A program made the translations under genes and the position numbers. A stretch of 64,000 nt of DNA, taken from contig PARB01000010.1 in assembly GCA_002709505.1 (NCBI GenBank), positions 1 through 64,000 of the forward strand, in the 5' to 3' direction. Positions 51,820 to 60,729 of the stretch are shown here, piece after piece. A model generated the notes under the pieces. The model had not been told where the DNA came from. It did not search any database and saw only the letters and a list, made by a program, of their open reading frames with translations. Each line of letters opens with the position of its first letter. Positions within the stretch are counted from its first letter, which is position 1. Source of the stretch: Paracoccaceae bacterium. Lineage in GTDB: Bacteria; Pseudomonadota; Alphaproteobacteria; Rhizobiales; Stappiaceae.

Positions 51820-52422
51820 ATGGCCAAGACGAGCGATCCGACGATCATCAAGAAATACGCCAACCGCCGTCTCTACAATACGGGGACGAGCACCTATGTC
51901 ACGCTCGAAGACCTGGCGATCATGGTGAAGGATGAAGAGGATTTTGTCGTCTACGACGCGAAATCCGGTGACGACATCACCCGTTCCGTACTCACGCAGA
52001 TCATTTTCGAGCAGGAGAACAAGGGGCAGAACCTGCTGCCGATCACCTTCCTGCGGCAGTTGATCCGCTTCTACGGCGACAGCATGCAGAACGTGGTTCC
52101 GAGCTATCTCGATTTTTCCATGACGTCGCTGACCAAGGAGCAGGACCGGCTGCGCGAGCAGATGTCGAGCGCCTTCGGCGCGACCGCCTTCGACGCGATC
52201 GAGGATCAGGTCAAGCGCAATGCCGAGGTGTTCGACCGGGCGATGAAGATGTTCCTGCCCTTCGGCCAGGAAAGGGACGGAGAGGCCGGCACGGGGCACG
52301 CCGCCGGAACAGGGGAAGGCGCCTCGCGCACCCGCAATGTCGAGGACTTCGATGCGCTGAAGAAACAGCTCGACGCCATGCAGAAGAAGATCGACGCCCT
52401 GGCCGGCGGCGACAAGGAATAG
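51820..52422 (+). CDS. phaR: Polyhydroxyalkanoate synthesis repressor PhaR
   Basis: IIKKYANRRLYNTGTSTYVTLEDLAIMVKDEEDFVVYDAKSGDDITRSVLTQIIFEQE. Confidence 0.95.
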   Translation: MAKTSDPTIIKKYANRRLYNTGTSTYVTLEDLAIMVKDEEDFVVYDAKSGDDITRSVLTQIIFEQENKGQNLLPITFLRQLIRFYGDSMQNVVPSYLDFSMTSLTKEQDRLREQMSSAFGATAFDAIEDQVKRNAEVFDRAMKMFLPFGQERDGEAGTGHAAGTGEGASRTRNVEDFDALKKQLDAMQKKIDALAGGDKE

Positions 52423-52459
52423 CGGCAGGCCGCCCGTGCGGGCGGCCTGTCGGCCGCCT

Positions 52460-52894
52460 TCAGCCGCCGTCCGCCTGAAGGCCGGCGGCCTGGATGCCGG
52501 CAATGGCGCAGGCTTCGTCATTGTCGGAGGTGTCGCCGGTGATGCCGACGGCTCCCAGGATCTCGCCGCCTTCCCCGTCACGGATCAGCACGCCGCCCGG
52601 CACCGGGACGATGCCGCCGCCGGCTGCGCCGTTGAGGGCTTGCACGAAATGCGGGCGGGTCTGGGCGTTGGCGTCCAGCCAGCGCGATCCGGCGCCGACG
52701 GCCACCGCGCCATAGGCTTTGCCGGTGGCGATCTGCGGCCGCATGATCGACGAGCCGTCCTGGCGCATCAGCGCGACGAGATGGCCGCCGGCGTCGAGCA
52801 CGGCGACGGTCAGGGGTTTCAGGCCGAGCTCCGCGCCCTTGTCAAAAGCCGCCTTGATAATTTTTTCCGATACGGAAAGAGTGAGTTTGCTCAT
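52460..52894 (-). CDS. GlcG/HbpS-family heme-binding-like protein
   Basis: GLKPLTVAVLDAGGHLVALMRQDGSSIMRPQIATGKAYGAV...VPGGVLIRDGEGGEILGAVGITGDTSDNDEACA. Confidence 0.88.
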   Translation of the reverse strand: MSKLTLSVSEKIIKAAFDKGAELGLKPLTVAVLDAGGHLVALMRQDGSSIMRPQIATGKAYGAVAVGAGSRWLDANAQTRPHFVQALNGAAGGGIVPVPGGVLIRDGEGGEILGAVGITGDTSDNDEACAIAGIQAAGLQADGG

Positions 52895-53182
52895 TTGCAA
52901 AAATCTCCGCAATGACATCGGTGTAGGGTCCCGGAAACGGCTATCAGGGTCTCTGTTGTGTTCCAATGGAGAAAAACGACAAGGACCCGCTCCAGAAGAG
53001 AAACAATAACGGGTGCGGCCCGGGGTGTCATTGAATAGCGGCTTTCACAGGCGTGCCCTGCGGTGGTGGTCGCGATCATTGGCCCGCGGTCCCGCCCGGT
53101 CGGCGCCCGATCCCGGCGGCGGGCGACGCGCCACCGACCACAGCAACGCGGCACAAGCACCCGGTGCCCAGGCAACAAGAGG

Positions 53183-54784
53183 ATGCAATCCATGCGCGAC
53201 TTCCAATTCCCCGGCCGATCCGCGACCTATGCCACGACGGCGATGGCGGCCACGTCGCATCCGTTGTCGACATCGGCTGCCATCGAGATGCTGCAGGCGG
53301 GCGGCAATGCGGTGGATGCCGCGGTCGCGGCCGCGGCGGTGCAGGCGGTTGTCGAGCCGCAGATGACAGGCATCGGCGGGGACTGTTTCGCGATTGTCGC
53401 GGGTCCGGACGGCAGCCTGCACGGGCTGAATGGCTCCGGCCCGGCGCCGGCGGCGGCGACGCCGGAAAAGCTCGCCGAGCTCGGCGTCACGCAGATCGAT
53501 TTCAACGGGCCGCATGCGGTGACGGTGCCGGGCGCGGTGCGGGCCTGGGAGGTGCTGCTGGCGCGCCATGGAACCCGCAGTCTTGGCGACGTGCTGACGC
53601 GGGCGATCGCCTGCGCGCGCGACGGCTATCCCGTCACCCCCCGCGTTGCCTACGACTGGTCGCGCAATCTGGAAAAACTCTCCGCCGATCCGGGCTCGGC
53701 CAACGAGTATCTGATCGACGGCGCCATTCCCCGCGTTGGCCAGGTGATGCGTCACCGGGCGCTGGCCCGCACCCTGCAGGCGATTGCCGACACTGGCGCC
53801 AAGGCGTTCTACGAGGGCGAGGTGGCGCAGGACATCGTCGACACGCTGGCCGCCAAGGGCGGCCTGATGACGATGGATGACATGGCGGGCATGGAGACGC
53901 TCGACATGGAGCCGGTGGTGCGCAACTACCGCGGCATCGACGTCGCCGAGCTGCCGCCCAACGGCCAGGGTTTCATCGCGCTGGTGATGCTCGGCATCCT
54001 GGAGCGCTTCGACCTCGCCGGCCTCGACCCGTCCGGGCCGGAACGCTTCCATCTGGAGATGGAGGCCGGACGTCTTGCCTATTCCGTGCGCGATCTCTTC
54101 CTCGCCGATCCGGACCATATGGACTACGGACCGGAGGCCTTCCTGACGCCCGCCTATCTCGACAAGCTGGCGGCGCGGATCACGCCGTCCTCGCGCATCC
54201 CGGAAATTCCGCCGGCGCTGCTCGGGCCGTCGTCGGACACGATCTATCTGTCGGTCGTCGACGATGCCGGCATGGCCGTGTCGCTGATCAACTCGGTCTA
54301 CAAGGACTTCGGCTCCGGGATCTGCGCGCCGAAGAGCGGCGTATTGCTGCAGAACCGCGGCGCCTGCTTCCGGCTCGAGCCGGGGCATCCCAACTGCATC
54401 GACGGCGGCAAGCGGCCGCTGCATACGATCATTCCGGCGATGGCGTTCAAGGACGGCAAGCCGCATCTGTCGTTTGGCGTGATGGGCGGGGGCTACCAGC
54501 CCTGCGGTCACGCGCATGTGCTGACCAATATGGTCGACTTCGGCATGGATCCGCAGGAGGCGATCGACGCCCCGCGGATGTTCTTCGACGAGACGACGCA
54601 TGTGTTGCAGGCGGAGCGCAGCGTTCCGGCCGAGACGCTGTCCGTGCTGCGCGGGCTGGGGCATGAGATCGTCGAGGCGCCGGGTCCGATCGGTGGCGCG
54701 CAGGCGATCCTGATCGACCGCGAGAACGGAACGCTGGTCGGCGGGTCCGATCCGCGCAAGGACGGGATGGCTGCCGGCTATTGA
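53183..54784 (+). CDS. Gamma-glutamyltransferase-family Ntn hydrolase (YwrD/HpxW-like subgroup)
   Basis: GGNAVDAAVAAAAVQAVVEPQMTGIGGDCFAI; predicted autocleavage region SSDTIYLSVVDDAGMAVS; start could be 53192. Confidence 0.9.
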   Translation: MQSMRDFQFPGRSATYATTAMAATSHPLSTSAAIEMLQAGGNAVDAAVAAAAVQAVVEPQMTGIGGDCFAIVAGPDGSLHGLNGSGPAPAAATPEKLAELGVTQIDFNGPHAVTVPGAVRAWEVLLARHGTRSLGDVLTRAIACARDGYPVTPRVAYDWSRNLEKLSADPGSANEYLIDGAIPRVGQVMRHRALARTLQAIADTGAKAFYEGEVAQDIVDTLAAKGGLMTMDDMAGMETLDMEPVVRNYRGIDVAELPPNGQGFIALVMLGILERFDLAGLDPSGPERFHLEMEAGRLAYSVRDLFLADPDHMDYGPEAFLTPAYLDKLAARITPSSRIPEIPPALLGPSSDTIYLSVVDDAGMAVSLINSVYKDFGSGICAPKSGVLLQNRGACFRLEPGHPNCIDGGKRPLHTIIPAMAFKDGKPHLSFGVMGGGYQPCGHAHVLTNMVDFGMDPQEAIDAPRMFFDETTHVLQAERSVPAETLSVLRGLGHEIVEAPGPIGGAQAILIDRENGTLVGGSDPRKDGMAAGY

Positions 54785-54817
54785 AACGCCAACCGGCGAC
54801 GGATGAATGCAAAAATA

Positions 54818-54845
54818 AGGCGGCGGGAGATCCTGCCGCCTTTTT
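54818..54845 (+). terminator. Rho-independent terminator after the GGT-family gene
   Basis: AGGCGGCGGG-AGAT-CCTGCCGCCT followed by TTTT. Confidence 0.85.
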
Positions 54846-54882
54846 CACATGCCTTGAGCGCTTGACGCGCGGATGACGCGCC

Positions 54883-55218
54883 TCAGCGGCTGACGGCCAG
54901 CACGCGGCCGGCTTCCATGTGGCGCGGCTGGCGCTCGGTGGTGCGATAGGCGTCGATTGCCTGCGCCGGGGCGGCGCGGCGGCGCGCGCGGGTTTGCGGC
55001 ATGTTGTCCCGCGTCGCGATCAGCTGGGCGAGAAAGGCCGCATTGGTGCGGTGCAGTCGGGAATAGCCGGTCTCGCGGGTCTCCACGATCGGCTCGATGG
55101 CGACAAGGCTGCCGGTGCCGGACACTGCGCGCGCCTCGGCCGTCGCTCCGGCGCGGGCGGAGGACGTCCGTCCCGTCGTCGGTCCCGCCGTGACACGGGT
55201 TTTGGGCTCGATCTGCAT
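54883..55218 (-). CDS. Hypothetical 111-aa protein
   Basis: ORF MQIEPKTRVTAGPTTGRTSS...YSRLHRTNAAFLAQLIATRDNMPQTRARRRAAPAQAIDAYRTTERQPRHM, low-complexity N-terminus and compact C-terminus; GGGAGG SD-like sequence upstream. Confidence 0.65.
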   Translation of the reverse strand: MQIEPKTRVTAGPTTGRTSSARAGATAEARAVSGTGSLVAIEPIVETRETGYSRLHRTNAAFLAQLIATRDNMPQTRARRRAAPAQAIDAYRTTERQPRHMEAGRVLAVSR

Positions 55219-55294
55219 CTTTGCCTCCCGGGCGTGCCAATTTGAGACCTTGGCGTTGTTACCGGGTAATTTAGCGCAAATGCCGTGCCAGGCG

Positions 55295-55310
55295 ATAACC
55301 TCTTGTTAAC
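55295..55310 (-). promoter_or_regulatory. CtrA-like box (one mismatch) upstream of the 111-aa ORF
   Basis: ATAA-N7-TTAAC (consensus TTAA-N7-TTAAC). Confidence 0.35.
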
Positions 55311-55397
55311 TATTTTGCGAAAGACGCGGGCGAACCTCCGGTTTTCCCCGGATTTCCGCCGTTCTTGCCGTAGTGATTCGTCAGGAGCGTGGGCGCT

Positions 55398-55826
55398 TCA
55401 GTGGAAGTCGTCCCCCCGCGAGACGCCGAAATCGCGCCGTGCACCGGTGATGGTGATGCTGAAGCCGGCGATCACGTCCACAAACGAGATGCAGATCAGA
55501 ATGAAAAACACCGAGGTCGCGGCCTCGCGTACGGTGAGGAACTCGACCAGATAGGCGACGAAGACCAGCGTCGACAGGATGTGGTCGGTCAGGGCGACGA
55601 CGCCGGTGCGGGTCGCCTTCAGCAGTTCGACGAAGAGCAGGACGAGGCCCGACAGGATCATCAGGTCGCCGATGACCAGCGTGAAGCGGGCGCCGGAGAC
55701 GAGTTCGATGGTGAGCACCGGGCCGAGCCACGGATCCCCGCCGACATCACCCAGAAGCGAGAACGCCAGCAGGTTGTAGACCAGCAGCGGGGCGAGGGTC
55801 AGCGGGATCGACACGATGAACGGCAT
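55398..55826 (-). CDS. Predicted ~4-TM membrane protein, unknown function
   Basis: MPFIVSIPLTLAPLLVYNLLAFSLL...LVIGDLMILSGLVLLFVELLKATRTGVVALTDHILSTLVFVAYLVEFLTVREAATSVFFILICISFVDVIAGFSITI. Confidence 0.8.
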   Translation of the reverse strand: MPFIVSIPLTLAPLLVYNLLAFSLLGDVGGDPWLGPVLTIELVSGARFTLVIGDLMILSGLVLLFVELLKATRTGVVALTDHILSTLVFVAYLVEFLTVREAATSVFFILICISFVDVIAGFSITITGARRDFGVSRGDDFH

Positions 55827-55986
55827 GGCCGGTATCCTTTCGGGCAGCTGTGGGCGAGGTGGACATCGCCGTTGGAGCGGTCGCATGACCGTCTTGCGCA
55901 TGTCGATTCGCGCCCGCCCCGACACGGCGCGATGATGCTGCCTTCCCCGGCCGGCCGCAAGGCCCGCTGCCCTGGCGCGGGAGAGA

Positions 55987-56016
55987 TAAAAAAACCCGGG
56001 GCCTGGGCCCCGGGTT
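55987..56016 (-). terminator. Rho-independent terminator of glnK-amtB
   Basis: AACCCGGGGC-CAGG-GCCCCGGGTT then TTTTTT on the minus strand. Confidence 0.9.
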
Positions 56017-56067
56017 CAAGGTGCGACCGGTCACGGGACCGGCCGTCACGGGAGATCGTCGGTCACG

Positions 56068-57393
56068 TCAGACGCGCTGGCTGCCCTGACCAAACTCCGG
56101 ATAGGCTTCGACGCCGACTTCCGTCTTGTCGAGGCCGAGGGCCTCTTCTTCCGGGGTCACGCGCACGCCGATGGTGGACTTGAGGATCAGCCAGACGACA
56201 AGGCTGACGCCGAAGGTGAAGACACCGAAGGCGACCACGCCCACGCCCTGCACGTAGAAGCTGGCGTCGGAGTTCGACAGCGGCACGATCATCGTGCCCC
56301 AGATGCCGGCGATCAGGTGGACCGGGATCGCGCCGACGACGTCGTCGATCTTCAGCTTGTCGAGCAGCGGCACGGTGAAGACCACGATGACGCCGCCGAT
56401 GCCGCCGATGATGATCGACTGGAAGATGCTGGGCGCCAGCGGCTCCGCGGTGATGGAGACGAGGCCGGCCAGCGCACCGTTCAGCGCCATGGTCACGTCG
56501 ACCTTCTTGTACATGATCTGCATCAGGATCACCGCGACGACCACGCCGGCGGCGGCGGCCATGTTGGTGTTGACGAAGATCCGCGACACGTCGGTGACGT
56601 CGCCGATGGTGCCCATGGCCAGCTGCGAGGCGCCGTTGAAGCCGAACCAGCCGAGCCACAGGATGAAGGTGCCAAGCGTCGCGAGCGGCATGGATGAGCC
56701 GGGCATCGGGTGGACCTGACCGTCCGCGCCGTATTTGCCGGCGCGTGCGCCGAGCACCAGCGCGCCGGCAAGAGCGGCCCAGCCTCCGACCGAGTGCACC
56801 AGGGTGGAGCCGGCGAAGTCGGAGAAGCCCATGCCGTCAAGCCAGCCGGCGCCCCACTCCCACGACCCGCCGATCGGATAGATGAAGCCGGTCAGGATGA
56901 TCGTGAAGATCAGGAAGGGCCACAGCTTGATGCGCTCGGCGAGCGTGCCGGAGACGATGGAGGCGGTGGTGGCGCAGAACACCATCTGGAAGAACCAGTC
57001 GGAGGCCGTCGAGTAGCCGGTGTCGAGCGCGTTGCCGCCGACCGGGTCGATGCTGTAGGGGCCGAGCGAGCCCATGAAGCCGCCGTCGACGCCCGTGTAC
57101 ATGAGGTTGTAGCCGGTGATCCAGAACATCAGACCCGCAATGGAATAGAGGGTGATGTTCTTCAGGCACTGCATGGAGACGTTCTTGGAGCGCACCATGC
57201 CGGCTTCCAGCATGGCGAAGCCCGCGGCCATCCACATGACGAGGAAGCCGCCGATCAGGAACAGCAGCGTGTTGAAGATATAGGCGGTCTCCGTCGACAG
57301 CGCGAACTGCGGCGTGTCCTGCGCAAGCGCCGGACCGCCGGCCGCGAGCGTCGCGGCAATCGCGAGACCTGCGGTGAGAATACGGTTTTTCAT
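56068..57393 (-). CDS. amtB: Ammonium transporter
   Basis: FMLEAGMVRSKN-type motif (AMLEAGMVRSKNVSMQCLKN); DFAGSTLVHSVGGWAALAGALVLGAR. Confidence 0.97.
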   Translation of the reverse strand: MKNRILTAGLAIAATLAAGGPALAQDTPQFALSTETAYIFNTLLFLIGGFLVMWMAAGFAMLEAGMVRSKNVSMQCLKNITLYSIAGLMFWITGYNLMYTGVDGGFMGSLGPYSIDPVGGNALDTGYSTASDWFFQMVFCATTASIVSGTLAERIKLWPFLIFTIILTGFIYPIGGSWEWGAGWLDGMGFSDFAGSTLVHSVGGWAALAGALVLGARAGKYGADGQVHPMPGSSMPLATLGTFILWLGWFGFNGASQLAMGTIGDVTDVSRIFVNTNMAAAAGVVVAVILMQIMYKKVDVTMALNGALAGLVSITAEPLAPSIFQSIIIGGIGGVIVVFTVPLLDKLKIDDVVGAIPVHLIAGIWGTMIVPLSNSDASFYVQGVGVVAFGVFTFGVSLVVWLILKSTIGVRVTPEEEALGLDKTEVGVEAYPEFGQGSQRV

Positions 57394-57417
57394 CGGATTA
57401 TCCCCTGCTCGAATGGA

Positions 57418-57916
<499 letters not shown>

Positions 57917-58063
57917 CTCGTATTGCAGTGCGAAAAGGCGGGGTGTTTCCCGTGCGGCATTTCGGGAATCGTCGATAAGAATCAAAGACTAATAAAAATG
58001 TGACCTGAGCCTGAAAAACCGCACATCGGGTCCGCTGGGCGCGTCCGTTGCGTGATCAAAAAA

Positions 58064-58092
58064 TATGCAGACTCGCATTGCGAGCCTGCATA
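58064..58092 (-). terminator. Terminator hairpin after the DUF924 gene
   Basis: TATGCAGgCTCGCA-A-TGCGAGtCTGCATA then TTTTTT on the minus strand; 14-bp arms, one mismatch. Confidence 0.75.
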
Positions 58093-58110
58093 AAAATTAA
58101 TCGCAAAGGG

Positions 58111-58135
58111 TCTCTGCCTGTAAATCAGGCAGAGA
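58111..58135 (-). other. Hairpin overlapping the DUF924 stop codon
   Basis: TCTCTGCCTG-TAAAT-CAGGCAGAGA, perfect 10-bp arms. Confidence 0.6.
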
Positions 58136-58676
58136 AGCCGCCATCCGCGAGATAGGCGGATTCCGCCTCGGTCGTCTCGCGTCCGAGGGCTGCGTTTCGG
58201 TGCGGGAACCGGCCGAAGCGGCGGATCACATCCATATGCACCAGCGCGTAGAGATAGGTGGTGTCGTCGCCGAGGCGACGGAACAGGTCGACGCTGCGCT
58301 CCTGTGCGTCCATGTCCTCGGCGTGCTCGAACGGAAGGTAGAAGAAGGTTCGGGCCATCTTCGGAAACGCACGGTCGAAGCCGGCATCGAGCGCCCGTTC
58401 GGCGACCTCGACCGCCCGTGCATCGCCGGAAAACGCCTTGGCATCGCCGCGGTAGAGATTGCGCGGGAACTGGTCGAGAAGCAGCAGCAGCGCCAGCGCT
58501 CCATGCGGGGTGCCGGTCCAGTCGTCCAGGGCGCCGAGCCCGGCTGCCGTCACGGCTGGCTCGAAGCGGGCGCGGATCTCCTCGTCGAAGTCCGCGTCGC
58601 TGGCAAACCATTTTTCCGGTCCGGCTTTCCACCAGAAATCCAGGATTTCGAAGGGATCGATCTTGTCGGGCGTCAT
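58125..58676 (-). CDS. DUF924 family protein
   Basis: EILDFWWKAGPEKWFASDADFDEEIRARFEP...LLLLDQFPRNLYRGDAKAFSGD. Confidence 0.93.
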   Translation of the reverse strand: MTPDKIDPFEILDFWWKAGPEKWFASDADFDEEIRARFEPAVTAAGLGALDDWTGTPHGALALLLLLDQFPRNLYRGDAKAFSGDARAVEVAERALDAGFDRAFPKMARTFFYLPFEHAEDMDAQERSVDLFRRLGDDTTYLYALVHMDVIRRFGRFPHRNAALGRETTEAESAYLADGGFSA

Positions 58677-58817
58677 TTCGGGCCTATCCTCGGGTTGCGT
58701 CTTGCGACTATGGCACTGCGGGTGCGCGCGTCAAATCCCGGTGCCGAGGCGCAGACATAGGAGGCGCGGCCCCATGACGGCGGCCGGCCCGACCATCGAT
58801 TTGACAGGACCATCGTT

Positions 58818-59078
58818 TTGACAGGACCGAAGCCAGTGACCGATCCGCTGACCGAGCTCGATCTCAAGGGCCTGAAGTGCCCGCTGCCGGTGCTCAAGAC
58901 GCGCAAGGCGCTGTCCAGGCTTCCGGCCGGCACGCGGGTGCGGATCGAGGCGACGGATCCCATGTCCGTCATCGACATCCCGCATTTCTGCAGCGAGGCA
59001 GGGCATCGCCTGGTGTCGCGCGAGCAGAACGGCGACACCCATGTCTTCGTGCTGGAGCGCGGCGGCGCGCCGGACTGA
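58818..59078 (+). CDS. TusA-family sulfur carrier/sulfurtransferase
   Basis: LDLKGLKCPLPVLKTRKALSRLPAGTRVRIEATDP (CPxP); start is TTG in the ORF track, GTG at 58836 possible. Confidence 0.9.
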   Translation: MTGPKPVTDPLTELDLKGLKCPLPVLKTRKALSRLPAGTRVRIEATDPMSVIDIPHFCSEAGHRLVSREQNGDTHVFVLERGGAPD

Positions 59079-59117
59079 GGCTCTGCCGGGGGGCGCTGCC
59101 GCCGCCGGCGGGACCGT

Positions 59118-59411
59118 TCACGCGGCTGCGATCTTGTCCATCGCCTTCGCCATTTTCACGTCGAGCTCGCTGAGGCCACCCGCGTCATGAGTGGTCAGGG
59201 TCACTTTCACCGTCTTGTAGACGTTGAACCATTCGGGATGATGGTTCAGCTTCTCCGCAACCAGCGCACAGCGCGCCATGAAGCCGAAGGCTTCGTTGAA
59301 ATCCTTGAACGTGAAGGTTTTCTCGATCGCGTCGCGATCCGTTGCCTGGGTCCAGCCGTCGAGGCCGGCCAGGCTTGTCGAGCGTTCCGTTTCGTCGAGG
59401 CGGGATACCAT
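59118..59411 (-). CDS. 4a-hydroxytetrahydrobiopterin (pterin-4a-carbinolamine) dehydratase
   Basis: [50 protein letters not shown]. Confidence 0.95.
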   Translation of the reverse strand: MVSRLDETERSTSLAGLDGWTQATDRDAIEKTFTFKDFNEAFGFMARCALVAEKLNHHPEWFNVYKTVKVTLTTHDAGGLSELDVKMAKAMDKIAAA

Positions 59412-59565
59412 GAAGGATCTCCTGTGTGTGACGGGCGGGCGAGTTTGCCGCCCTTGACGTCTCCCCTTCACCTAGGATGCCGTTTGCAGGAAAACACCCC
59501 CTCGCGAGCCGCAAGGCCTTTTCGCCGGCTGCGGTCGAGGGACGCCTTCAACGGGGATTTGCCGC

Positions 59566-60024
59566 ATGACATCGGTGCTTTTCGTCTGCCTTGGAAACAT
59601 CTGCCGCTCGCCGCTGGCAGAGGGCATCCTGCGCCACCGGCTTGTCGGGGCGGGTCTTGAGCGGCGCGTTCTGGTCGATTCCGCCGGCACCGGAAACTGG
59701 CATGCGGGCAAGGCGCCCGATCCACGCTCCGTCGAGATCGCCGCGCGCAACGGCATCGATCTCTCGGATCTTCGCGCCCGGCAGGTGGGGGCTGCCGACT
59801 TCGAGAGATTCGACCTGATTCTTGCCATGGATCGCGACAATCTCGCCACGCTTGAGCGTCTCGGGTCGCGCTCCGGCCTTGCTCGCAGGGGCGATGTGCG
59901 CCGGTTCCTGCAACGGGACGTGCCCGACCCGTATTACGGCGGGCCGGAGGGGTTCCAGACCGTCTTCGACATGCTCGACGAAGGGTGCGACCGATTGCTC
60001 CGGGATCTCACGCAGGGCGTTTAA
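59566..60024 (+). CDS. Low-molecular-weight protein tyrosine phosphatase
   Basis: VLFVCLGNICRSPLAEGILRHR P-loop; DPYYGG motif. Confidence 0.96.
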   Translation: MTSVLFVCLGNICRSPLAEGILRHRLVGAGLERRVLVDSAGTGNWHAGKAPDPRSVEIAARNGIDLSDLRARQVGAADFERFDLILAMDRDNLATLERLGSRSGLARRGDVRRFLQRDVPDPYYGGPEGFQTVFDMLDEGCDRLLRDLTQGV

Positions 60025-60149
60025 GTCGGACCGGTTCGTTCCTATGTGAACCAGACGAGGGGTCATTGTTGCCTGGACGGGGTATGCGTCCGGGCGATGG
60101 CCGATGCCTCGGATTTGAACCGGCAGTTTGCCATATCAGGAGGGCGGCC

Positions 60150-60602
60150 ATGAGCGGCTTGCGCATAGACCACGAAAGCTGGATTCTCGTCGGGGATGGC
60201 GAAAAGGCGTTGTTTTTCCGCAACGAGGGCGATGCCGACTATCCCAATTTCGAGGTCCTGCGGGTTCTGGAGCACGAAAACCCTTCGACGTCGGACCAGG
60301 GGACGGACAGTCCCGGTCGACGCAATGACGGGCCGGGGTCGCACCGCAGCGCCATGGAAGAAACCGACTGGCACACCCTGGAAAAGCACCGGTTCGCCAA
60401 GGAGGTGGCCGATGCCCTCTACAAGGCGGCGCATGCCGGGCGGTTCTCGAAACTGGTGGTCGTGGCGCCGCCGATGACGCTTGGCGACCTGCGCAAGGCC
60501 TTCCACAAGGAGGTTTCCAGCCGGGTTGTCGCGGAAGTCGACAAGACGCTGACCGGGCATCCGCCCGACAAGATCGAACGCATCCTGTCCACCAAGGACT
60601 GA
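60150..60602 (+). CDS. 'Host attachment' family (PF10116-like) protein
   Basis: SWILVGDGEKALFFRNEGDADYPNFEVLRVLEHENPSTSDQGTDSPGRRNDG...HRSAMEETDWHTLEKHRFAKEVADALYKAAHAGRFSKLVVVAPPMTLGDLRKAFHKEV. Confidence 0.85.
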   Translation: MSGLRIDHESWILVGDGEKALFFRNEGDADYPNFEVLRVLEHENPSTSDQGTDSPGRRNDGPGSHRSAMEETDWHTLEKHRFAKEVADALYKAAHAGRFSKLVVVAPPMTLGDLRKAFHKEVSSRVVAEVDKTLTGHPPDKIERILSTKD

Positions 60603-60671
60603 TCCGACATCGGCCAGTCACGGCAGCGGTACCGCGGCGAAACAGATTAACCTCGCTGCGGTGCCGCATGG

Positions 60672-60687
60672 TTAAGCCCGTTTTAAC
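60672..60687 (+). promoter_or_regulatory. CtrA-type binding box upstream of tolC
   Basis: TTAA-GCCCGTT-TTAAC, exact TTAA-N7-TTAAC, within the palindrome GGTTAA-N7-TTAACC. Confidence 0.6.
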
Positions 60688-60729
60688 CACGTTGGGCGTT
60701 GACTCCTCCCTGGTAATGAGGATCGACGC

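Noticed and set aside
52426-52449. CAGGCCGCCCG-TG-CGGGCGGCCTG inverted repeat after phaR as terminator
   Set aside because: Strong stem, but no downstream T-run and very short loop. Not called as an intrinsic terminator.
54845-55240. 131-aa minus-strand ORF alternative to 54883-55218
   Set aside because: Overlapping frame with shadow-type composition. The 111-aa frame has the better SD and protein-like C-terminus.
60100-60130. tRNA-like T-arm (reverse strand GGTTCAAATCCGAGG)
   Set aside because: Only ~3 bp of T-stem can form and no acceptor, D or anticodon arms are present nearby. Coincidental.
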